Source: Streptomyces sp. NBC_01233 (GTDB taxonomy: Bacteria > Actinomycetota > Actinomycetes > Streptomycetales > Streptomycetaceae). From it: a DNA stretch of 64,000 bases. The DNA lies in assembly GCF_035989305.1 (NCBI RefSeq), contig NZ_CP108514.1:3596501-3660500 (forward strand), in the 5' to 3' direction. A program made the position numbers and the translations under genes. The notes below the pieces were generated by a model. That model saw only the letters and a list, made by a program, of their open reading frames with translations, made no database searches and was not told the DNA's origin. The stretch's first letter is position 1. Every line of letters begins with the position of its first letter. This document shows positions 35,003-44,571 of this stretch, piece by piece.

Positions 35003-36250
35003 CTACGGCTTGCGGGGGACCGATTGTTTGCTGTCCTGGGGTGGGGGCTCGTCGCCCCCGGAGAAGGCCAGCCAGCCGCCCAGGCCGACGGCCGCGGCCA
35101 GCGCCACGGCCGACACGGACAGCACCAGCCGCCGCTTGCGGGCGGCCTCCGCCCGGTGCCGGGCGGAGCCCGGCCGGTGGCCGCCGGCCGGACGCGGGAC
35201 CCGCGCCGTGCCCAGCGCCCCGCCCGCCAGCTCGTCCGGCCCCGGCACCCGCATCGAGGTGTGGGTGTCCCGGTTGGAGTCCGTCGCGGACCCGGGGACG
35301 AGCGGGACCACCCCCCGGCGGCGGACCGGATCCGCGACCGGCTCGTCCGGGGGCTCGGGGTCCGGATCCGCGTCGTCCGGTTCGTCCACGTCCAGCGGCG
35401 GCATCCCGGCCAGCAGCGGCAGCAGGTCCCGCAGGCGCACCGACAGCTCCGACGCCCGCAGCCGCGAGGCCGGGGCCTTCGCCAGGCACTGCACGACCAG
35501 CTGCCACAGCTCGTCGGGGATCCCCGGCAGCGGGACGACCGTCTCCGTCACGTGCCGCCGCAGCACCGCGCCCGGGTGGCCCCCGCCGAAGGGGGTGAAG
35601 CCGGCCAGGAGCTCGTACAGCACGGTGGCCAGGGCGTATATGTCCACCGCCGCCCGCGGGGGCAGGCCCTCGACGATCTCCGGCGCCAGGTAGTCGGGCG
35701 TGCCGATGATCCGGGTGGTGGGGGCCGAGGCCCGGCCCGCGGAGGCCCGCCGCGGGGTGTCGATCAGCTTGGCCACGCCGAAGTCGGTCAGCAGCGCCGG
35801 GTGCGAACCGCCCGGGCCGAGCGGGCCCTGCATGTCCAGCAGCACGTTCTCGGGCTTGACGTCGCGGTGGACGACCCCCGCCGCGTGCGCGGCGGCCAGC
35901 GCGTCGGCGACGTCCGCGACGATCGCCACGGCCGCCTCGGGGGCGAGCCGCCGCTCCCGGTCGAGCCGCGTGCGCAGGTCCGTACCGCGGACGAGGTCCA
36001 TGACGAGGGCGAGGTCGTTGCCGTCCACGACGAGGTCACGGACGGAGACCACGTGCGGATGGTCCAGGCCGAGCAGCGCGCTGCGCTCCTGGACGAAGCG
36101 TCCGACCAGTTCCTGGTCGGACGCGAGGTCCTCGCGCAGCAGTTTGACGGCGACGGGCCCGTCAGGCCCCTCGCCCAGCCACACCGTGCCCGCGCTGCCG
36201 CGCCCCAGGATCTGGTGCGCGGTGTACCGGCTGCCGATCTTCCGTGCCAC
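35003..36250 (-). CDS. Transmembrane Ser/Thr protein kinase (PknB/Hanks type)
   Basis: The 415-residue protein starts at GTG 36250 behind GAGGGAG. The kinase domain (about residues 5-265) is complete: glycine loop GRGSAGTV, Lys36 (VAVKLL), HRDVKPEN with Asp130, DFG Asp156, and GTPDYLAPE. A Pro/Asp-rich juxtamembrane region follows (about 290-360). Then come one transmembrane helix (about 366-388, VLSVSAVALAAAVGLGGWL) and a very short outer tail, so there is no PASTA or other sensor domain. It is followed in the same strand order by a second kinase gene (159-bp gap). Confidence 0.93.
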   Translation of the reverse strand: MARKIGSRYTAHQILGRGSAGTVWLGEGPDGPVAVKLLREDLASDQELVGRFVQERSALLGLDHPHVVSVRDLVVDGNDLALVMDLVRGTDLRTRLDRERRLAPEAAVAIVADVADALAAAHAAGVVHRDVKPENVLLDMQGPLGPGGSHPALLTDFGVAKLIDTPRRASAGRASAPTTRIIGTPDYLAPEIVEGLPPRAAVDIYALATVLYELLAGFTPFGGGHPGAVLRRHVTETVVPLPGIPDELWQLVVQCLAKAPASRLRASELSVRLRDLLPLLAGMPPLDVDEPDDADPDPEPPDEPVADPVRRRGVVPLVPGSATDSNRDTHTSMRVPGPDELAGGALGTARVPRPAGGHRPGSARHRAEAARKRRLVLSVSAVALAAAVGLGGWLAFSGGDEPPPQDSKQSVPRKP

Positions 36251-36409
36251 GACTGCTCCCTCAGCGGCTGGCGTACGCACCAAAGCTACGCGGCCGGGTG
36301 GGCGTTGGAGGCCAGCAGGGGCCCGGATTCGCGGCGACCTCCACTTCTACGGGCGAAATCATCCCTCAGAAGTCGACAAATCCACGAAGTCGGCGCTACG
36401 GGCCCCGCT

Positions 36410-38206
36410 TCAGGACTTGGTGGAGCCCGAGGAAGCCGAGCCCGCGGAGTCGCCGATCGCGCTCACCCAGTCGACGATGCCGCTGCCCCAGCTCCACAGC
36501 TGGTCCCACCAGCCCAGGCCGGTGCCGACCCATTCCTGGAGTCCGCTGAACTCCCAGACGAGCCAGCCCGCCACGAAGAACAGAAGGATCAGCACCAGGC
36601 AGCCCTTGAGGCAGCCGAGGCCCGGGATCCGCACCGGGTTGGCGCTGCGGCGGCGCGGCTCGCGGGGCTCCCGGGGCGCCGGCTGCCGGGGCGGCGGGCT
36701 CTGCGGGGGCTGCTGCTGCGGCGGCGGCTGGGGCTGGCGGTACTGCGGCTGCTGCTGAGGCTGCTGGTACTGCTGAGGCTGGCGCTGCTGCTGCGGCTGG
36801 TAGTGCTGCGGCGGCGGAGGCGGCGCGTACTGCTGCTGAGGCGGCTGCTGCGGCTGGCGGTACTGGGGCTGCTGCGGCTGCTGGTACTGCTGCTGGGGCG
36901 GCGGGCCCTGCCGGTACGGCTGCTGCTGAGGCTGCTGTTGCTGCGGCCGGTGCTGCGGCGGCGGCGGGGCCTGCCGCTGCGGGCGGCGCCGCAGGGGGTC
37001 CTCGTTCGGGTCCAGGTACTGGATCTGCGTCTGCTCGTTGCGGTCGCGGGCGGCCTGCATCTGCGACTGCCAGGGGTGCGGCTGGTCCGGCCGCTGCACG
37101 GGGGGCATCACCGAGGTCGGGTCGGCCCCGGGAGCCCCGGTGCTCGGCAGCACCGAGGTGGCGTCGGCCGCACCGACCGGCGGCATGACGCTGGTCATGG
37201 CGTTGGGGTCGTAGGCCCCGGCGGGCGAACCGGCGCCGGAGGGCAGGACCTGGGTGGGGTCGGCGGCGCCCGGGGTCGCGGGGACCGGCGCCGGCGAGGG
37301 GTCGGGGGCGAGCAGCGCGCCCACCCCGAGCGCGGCCTCCACCTCGGCGGCCGAGGAGTGCACGCCGGTGCCGGCGGCGACCACGCGCAGGCCGCGGGCC
37401 AGGCTCACCGCGCTGGGCCGCTCGTTCGGCTCCTTGCGCAGGCAGCGCTCGACGACCGTCCACAGCGGCTCGGGCACGGTCGAGGGGCGCTGCGGCTCCT
37501 CGCTGAGGTGCCGGTGGAGCACTTCGAGCGCCGTGCCGCCGGCGAACGGCGGCCGGCCGGTGAGCAGCTCGTAGAGGAGGATGCCGGCGCCGTAGATGTC
37601 GACGGCGGAGGTCTGCGGGCGGCCCTCGGCGGACTCGGGCGCGACGTAGGCCGGGGTGCCGACGAACTCGTGGGTGCGGGTCAGGCCCGGGGAGTCCGCG
37701 AGGCGGGCGATGCCGAAGTCGGTGAGCATCGGCTTCATCTGGCCGCCGCGCTCGTCGAGCAGGACGTTGGCGGGCTTCAGGTCGCGGTGGACCACGCCGT
37801 CGGCATGGCTGGCGGCGAGCGCGTCCGCGATCTGGGCGGTCAGCAGGCTCGCGGCGACCGGCGTGAAGGGGCCGTTCTCGCGGAGGTACTTGTACAGGTC
37901 CGGACCGTCGATCAGGTCCATGACCAGGGCGAGCAGATCGCCCTCGACGACGAGGTCGCGGGTGCGCACGATGTTGGGGTGGGTCAGGCGCAGCAGGACC
38001 GAGCGCTCGCGCAGGAAGCGCATGACGATGTCCGGGTCCTGGGCCAGCTCCTCCTTGAGGACCTTGATGGCCACGGTCTCGCCGGGCTGTCCGGCGACGG
38101 CCGCCTCCGCGCCGGCGGCCTCCCTCTGGCGGGCACGCCAGACAGTTCCCGTGGCGCCGCGCCCGAGCGGCTCCTCGAGCAGGTATTTGCTGCCGACTGG
38201 CCGCAC
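36410..38206 (-). CDS. Transmembrane Ser/Thr protein kinase with Gln/Pro-rich linker
   Basis: The 598-residue protein starts at GTG 38206 (MRPVGSKYLLEEPLGRG). The kinase domain (1-275) is complete with Lys48, catalytic Asp142 (HRDLKPAN), DFG Asp163, and GTPAYVAPES. A short Ala/Gly insertion (REAAGAEAAVAGQPG) lies before the invariant Lys. Next are a Pro/Ala/Asp segment with repeated (T/S)SV(M/L)PP-like motifs, a strongly Gln/Pro-rich stretch (about 400-530, YQQPQ/YRQPQ repeats), one transmembrane helix (CLVLILLFFVAGWLVWEF), and a Trp/Ser-rich outer tail. It resembles PkaA-type kinases. Divergent from the FHA-ATPase gene. Confidence 0.93.
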   Translation of the reverse strand: MRPVGSKYLLEEPLGRGATGTVWRARQREAAGAEAAVAGQPGETVAIKVLKEELAQDPDIVMRFLRERSVLLRLTHPNIVRTRDLVVEGDLLALVMDLIDGPDLYKYLRENGPFTPVAASLLTAQIADALAASHADGVVHRDLKPANVLLDERGGQMKPMLTDFGIARLADSPGLTRTHEFVGTPAYVAPESAEGRPQTSAVDIYGAGILLYELLTGRPPFAGGTALEVLHRHLSEEPQRPSTVPEPLWTVVERCLRKEPNERPSAVSLARGLRVVAAGTGVHSSAAEVEAALGVGALLAPDPSPAPVPATPGAADPTQVLPSGAGSPAGAYDPNAMTSVMPPVGAADATSVLPSTGAPGADPTSVMPPVQRPDQPHPWQSQMQAARDRNEQTQIQYLDPNEDPLRRRPQRQAPPPPQHRPQQQQPQQQPYRQGPPPQQQYQQPQQPQYRQPQQPPQQQYAPPPPPQHYQPQQQRQPQQYQQPQQQPQYRQPQPPPQQQPPQSPPPRQPAPREPREPRRRSANPVRIPGLGCLKGCLVLILLFFVAGWLVWEFSGLQEWVGTGLGWWDQLWSWGSGIVDWVSAIGDSAGSASSGSTKS

Positions 38207-38654
38207 GTCTCGCGCTCCCCTGCTGTCGTCTGTTCGTGGTCGAGTTGTCGTCGATCCGCTGATTGGTTTTCCGGCCCACTCTAGGGGGTGTCCCCGGGGA
38301 AGACGCCGGTCGCCGGAGGTTGGTTGCCGCACATATGTACGGAGGGTGATGTTCGGGGGGTATGCCCGTGGCGTTTTTCCCCGTCTTTCTCCCGCTCGCT
38401 GTCCGTATCCGGTCGAGGTCCGCGCCGGGCTGCGACCGATCAAGATCATTTGTTGGTGGGTGCCGGGCGTGTTGTCCGCGACAGGTGCGAGGATGCACAC
38501 GTACGGAACGGCACGGGACGGGAGCCCCGCCTTCCGTCAGACCTGACCGGACGACGCGTCCGTGCCGGGTGGGGGGCGATCGGGCAGCCATGTCCCGAAC
38601 TTCCCCTGCCGGGCGCACACACCGCGCACCGCGCAGAAGGGACCGCTGACGGCG
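38207..38654. promoter_or_regulatory. 448-bp divergent promoter region, kinase / FHA-ATPase
   Basis: No coding frame with proper bias was seen. For the kinase, a minus-strand -10 hexamer TAGAGT lies at 38283-38278, about 75 bp before its GTG. No equally good hexamer pair is seen for the plus-strand gene. The region is less GC-rich than its surroundings around 38225-38275. Confidence 0.4.
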
Positions 38655-41600
38655 ATGCAGATCCGGCTGACCGTCCTTGGGTCGCGCAGCGGCCACCAGA
38701 CCTCGACCGCCCCCGCGAGCTGTGACGTGCTCGTCACGGCACCGGCCGGGACCGCGCTGGCCGCGGTCGCCTCCGGGCTCGCGGCGACCGTCGGCGGGCC
38801 CGACACCGGGGGCACGGTCGTGCTCTACGCCGGTTCCGAGCGCCTCGACCTCCAGCGGCGGGTGCTGGGCGAGCCTCCGCTCGTGGACGGCGCGGTACTG
38901 GCGCTGCACGGGCCCGTGCCGGACGTGCTGCCCGAGGACGGCCTCGGCGCACCCCAGCTGCACGTCGTCGCCGGACCCGACGCGGGCGGCGTGCACCTGC
39001 TGCACAGCGGCCAGATCCGGGTGGGCCGCTCCGCCGACGCCGACGTCCCGCTGGACGACCCCGACGTGTCCCGGCTGCACTGCGCGGTCACGGTGATCCG
39101 CGACGGGCGGGTCGCGGTGGCCGACCTGGACTCGACGAACGGCACCACCCTCGACGGCGCCCCCGTGGGAGCCCAGCCGGTCGCCCTGCCGCCGGGGGCG
39201 CTGCTGCGGGTCGGCGAGTCCATGCTGCGGCTCGCGCCCGCGGGCGCGACGCCCCCGCTGCCGGTGACCCCGGACCAGGAGGGCCACCTCTCCGTGCCGC
39301 CCCCGGCGGGCGCCGCCGGCTGGTCGGGACCCGCCGGTGCGCCGGCCGGCGCGGCCGCCACCGCGCCCCCGGCGCCGCAGCCCGGGAGCCCCGGCCGGAC
39401 GGGCACCGCCGGCCCGGCGCCGGACGCCTCCGCCGGAGCCGGACGGGTCACCGGGTCGCACGGACCGGCCGGCGCGGCCGGGTGGGCCGGTTCCGCCGGT
39501 TCCGTCGGGACGCCGGACGCCCCGGGCGGAGCCGGCCGGGCGGGCTCCGGCCCGGCCGGGGCCGGAGCGCCCCCGGGGCCGCGCCCCGCAGCCCCCGCCG
39601 GAGCGCCGGACGCCTACGGCGCCACCGGATGGGCAGGTCCCGGCGCCACCTCCGGCGGCGGGCCCGCCGGACGCCGCAAGGGGCTCGGGGCCTGGGCCCG
39701 CAAGTGGGTGCGCGGCGAGGACCTCGCCGAGGCGGCACCGGAGGCGGCGCCCACCGCCGCCCCCGACCCCGACGACCCGGCCGCGCTGCTGCTGGCCGCC
39801 ATGGGACCCACCGAGCGACTGTGGTCCCGTGCACCCGGGCGGCCCGGTCACGCCAGATTGCTGGAGGTGGGGCTCGGCGCCGGGAGCCGGGTGTCGCTGC
39901 CCGCCGCCGGCGCCCTCGGCATCGCCGGCCCGCGGGCCCGGCTGACCGGGGCCGCCCGCTGGGCCGTCGCACAACTGGCGGGACTGCACGCGCCCGGGCA
40001 GCTGGAGATCGTGCTCGTCTCCACCGACCGCACGCGCGGCCTCGCCGAGCGGCGCCGCGACTGGGGCTGGCTCGGCTGGCTGCCCCACGTACGGCCCGCG
40101 CACGGCCAGGACTGCCGGCTCCTCCTCGCGTACGACCGCGACCAGGCCGCCGCCCGCACCGGTGAGCTGACCCGGCGCCTGGACGACGGCCCGCTGGGCA
40201 CCCACTGGGCCGCTGCCGATCCCGAGCGGGTCCGGCAGGCCGCCGACGCCTACGCGGGCCCGTACACGCTCGTCGTCCTCGACGGCGATCCCGGGGCGGG
40301 CGCGCTGCGCGACATCACCGGGCGGCTCGCCTCGCACGGCCCGGCCGCCGGGATCCACGTGCTCGCGCTCGCGGAGGCCCCGGCCGCCACCGCCGCCTCG
40401 CCGGTCGCCGACACGTACGAGGCCGCGTGCGCGAGCAACCCCGCCTTCCGGGACTGCGGCGCGGTCGCCCTGCTCAGCGGGGACGTGGCCACGGCCGTAC
40501 GGACCTTCGCGGTCAGCGGCGGCCGGCCGGTCCCGTCCGGGGGCACCGCCACCGCCGACGCGGTCTCCGCCGCCTGGGCCGAGCGCTTCGCCCGGGCGCT
40601 GGCGCCCCTGCGCACCACCGACGGCGGCTCCGCCGCCCCGTACCGGCCGTCCGCCGCCACCCTGCCCGCGACCGCCCGGCTGCTGGACGAGCTGGGGCTG
40701 GCCCGGGCCACCCCGGCCTCCCTGATGGCCCGCTGGGCCGCCGCCACCGACCAGGGGCAGGGCACGGGCGGCCTCGCCGAGATCGTGCTGGGCAGCGGCC
40801 GGCGCGGCCCCGTCGGCACCGAGCTGGTCCACGACGGCCCGCACCTGCTCATCGAGGGGCCCGCCGGGAGCGGGCGGACGGAGCTGCTGCGGTCGGTGGC
40901 CGCGTCGCTGTCCGCGGCCGCCCGGCCCGACCGCCTCGGGCTGGTCCTCCTCGACGGGGCCGGCGGCGAGCGCGGTGACGGGCTGCTGCCCTGCACCGAA
41001 CTCCCGCACGTCTCCGCCCACCTGGTCGCCTCCGATCCGCTGCGCATGCGGGAGTTCGCGCAGGCGCTGGGCGCGGAGCTCAAGCGCCGCGCCGAGCTGC
41101 TGGAGGGGATGCCGTTCGCCGAGTGGCACGCCCAGCGCGAGGTCTCCGACCGGCTGGTCTCGCCCCGCCAGCCCACCCCGGGCGAGCAGCGCGGCGACCT
41201 TGACCCGCAGCGCACGGGAACGCTCCGGCTGCGCGCTTCGACGACCCGCACGGACCCGGCCGGCCCGAGCCCGCTGCCCCGCCTGGTGGTGCTCGTGGAC
41301 GACCTCGACGCGCTGGTCGCGCCGGGCCTCGGCAGTACGGGCCGGCCCGCGGCCGGCTCGGTGGTGCGGGCGCTGGAGGCGGTGGCCCGCGAGGGCGCCC
41401 GGCTCGGCGTGCACCTGGTGGCCACCACCGCCCGCCCGGACCGCACGGCCGAGACGGGGCTGGCCCGGCTGACCACCCTGCGCGTGGAGCTCGACGCCCC
41501 CGACCAGCCGGGGCCCGGCCGCGGACTGCTCCGGCACGCGGACGGCCGCACGATCCCGTTCCAGGCCGGCCGGGTCACCGGCCGGATCCCGCGGACGGCG

Positions 41601-41777
41601 ACCCTGAGGCCGACCGTGGTCCCGGTGGAGTGGGAGCGGATGGGTGATCCGCCGGCCCGCCGCCCGGTGCGCGAACTGGGCAACGGCCCGACCGACCTCG
41701 CGCTGCTGGCCAGCGCCCTGGACCGGGCCTCGCACCTGGTCTCGGCGATACCCGTGCTGTTCCCGCCGGGTCCCTAG
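38655..41777 (+). CDS. FHA-domain EssC/EccC-like FtsK/SpoIIIE ATPase with Arg in the P-loop
   Basis: The 1,040-residue protein begins MQIRLTVLGS. Residues 1-95 look like a degenerate FHA or ubiquitin-like fold. Residues 98-190 are a canonical FHA domain (GRSADADV, SRLHC, STNGT) that should bind phosphothreonine. A Pro/Ala/Gly linker (about 200-350) follows. Next is an EssC/EccC-type region (GIAGPRARL ... WGWLGWLPHV) and one FtsK/SpoIIIE domain. Its Walker A is GPAGSGRT (about 735-742), with Arg instead of Lys, and its Walker B is LVVLVDDLDAL (about 877-887). No transmembrane helix is evident. Its position opposite two Ser/Thr kinases suggests it reads their phosphorylation. The ATPase may be inactive. 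Confidence 0.85.
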   Translation: MQIRLTVLGSRSGHQTSTAPASCDVLVTAPAGTALAAVASGLAATVGGPDTGGTVVLYAGSERLDLQRRVLGEPPLVDGAVLALHGPVPDVLPEDGLGAPQLHVVAGPDAGGVHLLHSGQIRVGRSADADVPLDDPDVSRLHCAVTVIRDGRVAVADLDSTNGTTLDGAPVGAQPVALPPGALLRVGESMLRLAPAGATPPLPVTPDQEGHLSVPPPAGAAGWSGPAGAPAGAAATAPPAPQPGSPGRTGTAGPAPDASAGAGRVTGSHGPAGAAGWAGSAGSVGTPDAPGGAGRAGSGPAGAGAPPGPRPAAPAGAPDAYGATGWAGPGATSGGGPAGRRKGLGAWARKWVRGEDLAEAAPEAAPTAAPDPDDPAALLLAAMGPTERLWSRAPGRPGHARLLEVGLGAGSRVSLPAAGALGIAGPRARLTGAARWAVAQLAGLHAPGQLEIVLVSTDRTRGLAERRRDWGWLGWLPHVRPAHGQDCRLLLAYDRDQAAARTGELTRRLDDGPLGTHWAAADPERVRQAADAYAGPYTLVVLDGDPGAGALRDITGRLASHGPAAGIHVLALAEAPAATAASPVADTYEAACASNPAFRDCGAVALLSGDVATAVRTFAVSGGRPVPSGGTATADAVSAAWAERFARALAPLRTTDGGSAAPYRPSAATLPATARLLDELGLARATPASLMARWAAATDQGQGTGGLAEIVLGSGRRGPVGTELVHDGPHLLIEGPAGSGRTELLRSVAASLSAAARPDRLGLVLLDGAGGERGDGLLPCTELPHVSAHLVASDPLRMREFAQALGAELKRRAELLEGMPFAEWHAQREVSDRLVSPRQPTPGEQRGDLDPQRTGTLRLRASTTRTDPAGPSPLPRLVVLVDDLDALVAPGLGSTGRPAAGSVVRALEAVAREGARLGVHLVATTARPDRTAETGLARLTTLRVELDAPDQPGPGRGLLRHADGRTIPFQAGRVTGRIPRTATLRPTVVPVEWERMGDPPARRPVRELGNGPTDLALLASALDRASHLVSAIPVLFPPGP

Positions 41778-41794
41778 GCCCCTCAGGGGCGAAG

Positions 41795-41825
41795 GCGCCC
41801 CCGCGAGGCGGTATTGCGGGGGCGC
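41795..41825. terminator. Terminator after the FHA-ATPase gene
   Basis: A perfect 10-bp stem GCGCCCCCGC / GCGGGGGCGC with an 11-nt loop, 17 bp after the stop codon and 58 bp before the sugar-binding protein gene. Confidence 0.75.
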
Positions 41826-41882
41826 GCGGGTCGGCGTAGACCTTGTGGTCCGGGACACACCACGGGCATCGGGGGCAGAACC

Positions 41883-43244
41883 ATGCGCAGGCACGGAACG
41901 AGCCGTACGACACTCACCTGGACGGCGCTCGCCGCGGCGGGCGCGCTCGCGCTCAGCGCGTGCGGCGGTGACACGGACGCGAAGACGGACCCGCCGAAGG
42001 CGGCGGGACCGACCGGGCCGCAGGTGGAGTTACCGAAGCTCGACGGGGAGAAGCTGGAGGTCTCCGCCGTCTGGACGGGCCCCGAACAGGCGAACTTCAC
42101 CAAGGTCCTGAAGGAGTTCGAGAAGCGGACGGGGGCCACCGTGACCTTCGTCCCGGCCCAGGACCCGATCGTCACCTTCCTCGGTACGAAGATCGCCGGC
42201 GGAGCCCCGCCGGACGTCGCGCTGCTCCCGCAGGTCGGGGCGCTGGTCTCGGCCGTGCAGAACAAGTGGGCGCAGCCGGTGGGCCCGGAGGCCCAGGCGC
42301 AGCTGGACAAGAACTACTCGGCGGGCTGGAAGTCGCTCGGAGCGGTCGGCGGCACCCAGTACGGCGTGTACTACAAGGCCGCCAACAAGTCGCTGATCTG
42401 GTACAACGCGAAGGCCTTCGAGGCGGCCGGGGTCAAGCCCCCGACGACCTGGAAGGAGCTGATCACGGCGGCGGACACGCTGTCCGCCTCCGGTACGCCG
42501 GCCGTCTCGGTGGCGGGCGCGGACGGCTGGACCCTCACCGACTGGTTCGAGAACGTCTACCTCTCCCAGGCGGGCCCGGAGAAGTACGACCAGCTGGCCA
42601 AGCACCAGATCAAGTGGACGGACGACAGCGTCAAGCAGGCGCTGACCACGCTCGGCGAACTGTTCGGGCGCAAGGACTTCCTGGCGGGCGGGCCGAGCGG
42701 GGCGCTGTCGACGGAGTTCCCGAAGTCGGTGACGCAGACGTTCACCGGCGGCGACCGGCCGGCGGCGGCGATGGTCTTCGAGGGCGACTTCGTGGCGGTG
42801 AACATCGCGCAGACGGAGGCGAAGGTGGGCGAGGACGCCCTCGTCTTCCCCTTCCCGGCGGTCGGCGGGAAGGCGCCGGTGGTCTCGGGCGGTGACGTGG
42901 CGGTCGCGCTGAAGCCGTCGAAGGGCGCGCAGGCGCTGCTGACCTTCCTGGCCTCGCCGGACGCGGCGGAGATCCAGGCCCGCGAGGGCGGTTTCGTCTC
43001 CCCGAACAAGGCGGTGGACCCGGCGGCCTATCCGAACGACATCCAGCGCAACATCGCCAAGGCGCTGATCGCGGCGGGCGACGACTTCCGCTTCGACATG
43101 TCGGACCAGGCCCCGGCGGCCTTCGGCGGGACCCCGGGCGCGGGCGAGTGGAAGGCGCTCCAGGACTTCCTGGCGAACCCGTCGGACGTGGCGGGCGCCC
43201 AGGCGAAACTGGAGGCGGACGCGGCCAGGGCCTACGGGAACTGA
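41883..43244 (+). CDS. Sugar ABC transporter substrate-binding lipoprotein
   Basis: The 453-residue extracellular solute-binding protein (family 1) starts at ATG 41883. A basic n-region, hydrophobic core and lipobox LSAC-GG (Cys about residue 27) show it is membrane-anchored. The body has family features (VSAVWTGPEQANF, FVPAQDP, LLPQVGALV, YYKAANKSLIWYN). The sugar cannot be read. First gene of a binding-protein plus two-permease operon. Confidence 0.9.
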   Translation: MRRHGTSRTTLTWTALAAAGALALSACGGDTDAKTDPPKAAGPTGPQVELPKLDGEKLEVSAVWTGPEQANFTKVLKEFEKRTGATVTFVPAQDPIVTFLGTKIAGGAPPDVALLPQVGALVSAVQNKWAQPVGPEAQAQLDKNYSAGWKSLGAVGGTQYGVYYKAANKSLIWYNAKAFEAAGVKPPTTWKELITAADTLSASGTPAVSVAGADGWTLTDWFENVYLSQAGPEKYDQLAKHQIKWTDDSVKQALTTLGELFGRKDFLAGGPSGALSTEFPKSVTQTFTGGDRPAAAMVFEGDFVAVNIAQTEAKVGEDALVFPFPAVGGKAPVVSGGDVAVALKPSKGAQALLTFLASPDAAEIQAREGGFVSPNKAVDPAAYPNDIQRNIAKALIAAGDDFRFDMSDQAPAAFGGTPGAGEWKALQDFLANPSDVAGAQAKLEADAARAYGN

Positions 43245-43248
43245 TCCC

Positions 43249-44571
43249 GTGAAGGCCTCGGTCAAGGCCGCCCGCGGGCTGTCCGCGGAGGCCAGGCGCC
43301 GCCGGCTGGTCGCGGCGGCGTTCCTCCTGCCGGCCCTCGTGCTGCTCGGCGCGCTCGTCGTGCACCCGATCGGCTACTCGGTCTACCGCAGCTTCTTCGA
43401 CCGCTCGGGCGGCGTGTTCGTCGGCAGCGACAACTACCGGGAGATCCTGAGCGACGACACCATCCGCACCGCGCTGAAGAACACGGCGCTGTGGGTGGTG
43501 CTCGCCCCGACCACGGCCACCGCCCTCGGCCTGATCTTCGCGGTGCTCACCGAACGGGTGCGCTGGGGCACTGCGTTCAAGCTGCTGGTGTTCATGCCGA
43601 TGGCGATCTCGATGCTGGCGGCGGGCATCATCTTCCGGCTCGTCTACGACCACGATCCCGACCGGGGCGTCGCCAACGCGGTCTGGGTCGGGGTCCACGA
43701 CACCTTCGCGGAGTCCTCGGCCTTCCCCAAGGCCCGCCCGGGCCGGGACTCGCCGCTCACCGACGCCGGCGGGGGCGCCTTCGTGACCCGCGACCCCGTC
43801 CGTGCGGGCATCCCGGTGCTGCTGCCGCTGGTCGGCGTGGCCCCGGAGTCCCTGCCCGAGGGCACGCGGCCGGCAAAGGCGGCGGATGCCGAGCCCGGGA
43901 AGGTCACCGGGACGGCCTGGCAGGACTTCACCCGCGGCGGGGGCGGCCGTACGAACGCGGTCGACCCGACCGAGCCGTCCTTCGCCGGGATGCGGATCGA
44001 GGCGGTCAAGGACGGCCGGGTGGTCGACACGGCCACGGCCCGCGCCGACGGCACCTTCACCCTGTCCGCGAAGGCCGACGGGGCGCAGCTGCGGCTGCCC
44101 GCCGCCAACTTCCGGGAGGCGTACGCCGGGGTGCAGTGGCTCGGCCCGTCCCTGGTCACCCCGGCGGTCATCGGGGCGTACGTATGGATGTGGGCCGGTT
44201 TCGCGATGGTGCTGATCGGGGCCGGGCTGGCCGCCGTACCGCGCGAGCTGCTGGAGGCGGCGCGGGTGGACGGGGCGAACGAGTGGCAGGTGTTCCGCCG
44301 GATCACCGTCCCGCTGCTGGCGCCGGTCCTGGCGGTCGTGCTCGTCACCCTCGTCATCAACGTCATGAAGATCTTCGACCTGGTCTTCGTGATCGCACCG
44401 GGCGCGGTCCAGGACGACGCGAACGTGCTCGCGCTGCAGCTGTACCGGACCTCCTTCGGCACCGACGCCGACCCGGGCCTGGGCAGTGCCATCGCCGTAC
44501 TGCTGCTGGTGCTGGTGGTCCCGGTGATGCTCGTGAACATACGCAGGCTCCGTAAGGAGGGATCCCGATGA
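43249..44571 (+). CDS. Sugar ABC transporter permease (MalF-like) with extracytoplasmic insertion
   Basis: The 440-residue permease starts at GTG 43249, 4 bp after the binding-protein stop. Hydrophobic helices flank a roughly 140-residue hydrophilic insertion (about residues 145-290) facing outside, with GRVVDTATARADGTFTLSA, which reads like a beta-rich Ig-like fold. The ATPase-contact EAA loop ELLEAARVDGANEWQVFRRITVP is intact. Carbohydrate-uptake family 1. The insertion makes it longer than the usual roughly 300 residues. Confidence 0.9.
   Translation: MKASVKAARGLSAEARRRRLVAAAFLLPALVLLGALVVHPIGYSVYRSFFDRSGGVFVGSDNYREILSDDTIRTALKNTALWVVLAPTTATALGLIFAVLTERVRWGTAFKLLVFMPMAISMLAAGIIFRLVYDHDPDRGVANAVWVGVHDTFAESSAFPKARPGRDSPLTDAGGGAFVTRDPVRAGIPVLLPLVGVAPESLPEGTRPAKAADAEPGKVTGTAWQDFTRGGGGRTNAVDPTEPSFAGMRIEAVKDGRVVDTATARADGTFTLSAKADGAQLRLPAANFREAYAGVQWLGPSLVTPAVIGAYVWMWAGFAMVLIGAGLAAVPRELLEAARVDGANEWQVFRRITVPLLAPVLAVVLVTLVINVMKIFDLVFVIAPGAVQDDANVLALQLYRTSFGTDADPGLGSAIAVLLLVLVVPVMLVNIRRLRKEGSR

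Noticed and set aside
36396..41894. Minus-strand open frame of more than 1,800 codons over the FHA-ATPase and kinase genes
   Set aside because: Arg/Gly/Pro-rich antisense translation with no domain. The FHA-ATPase on the plus strand and the kinase in another minus frame explain the region.
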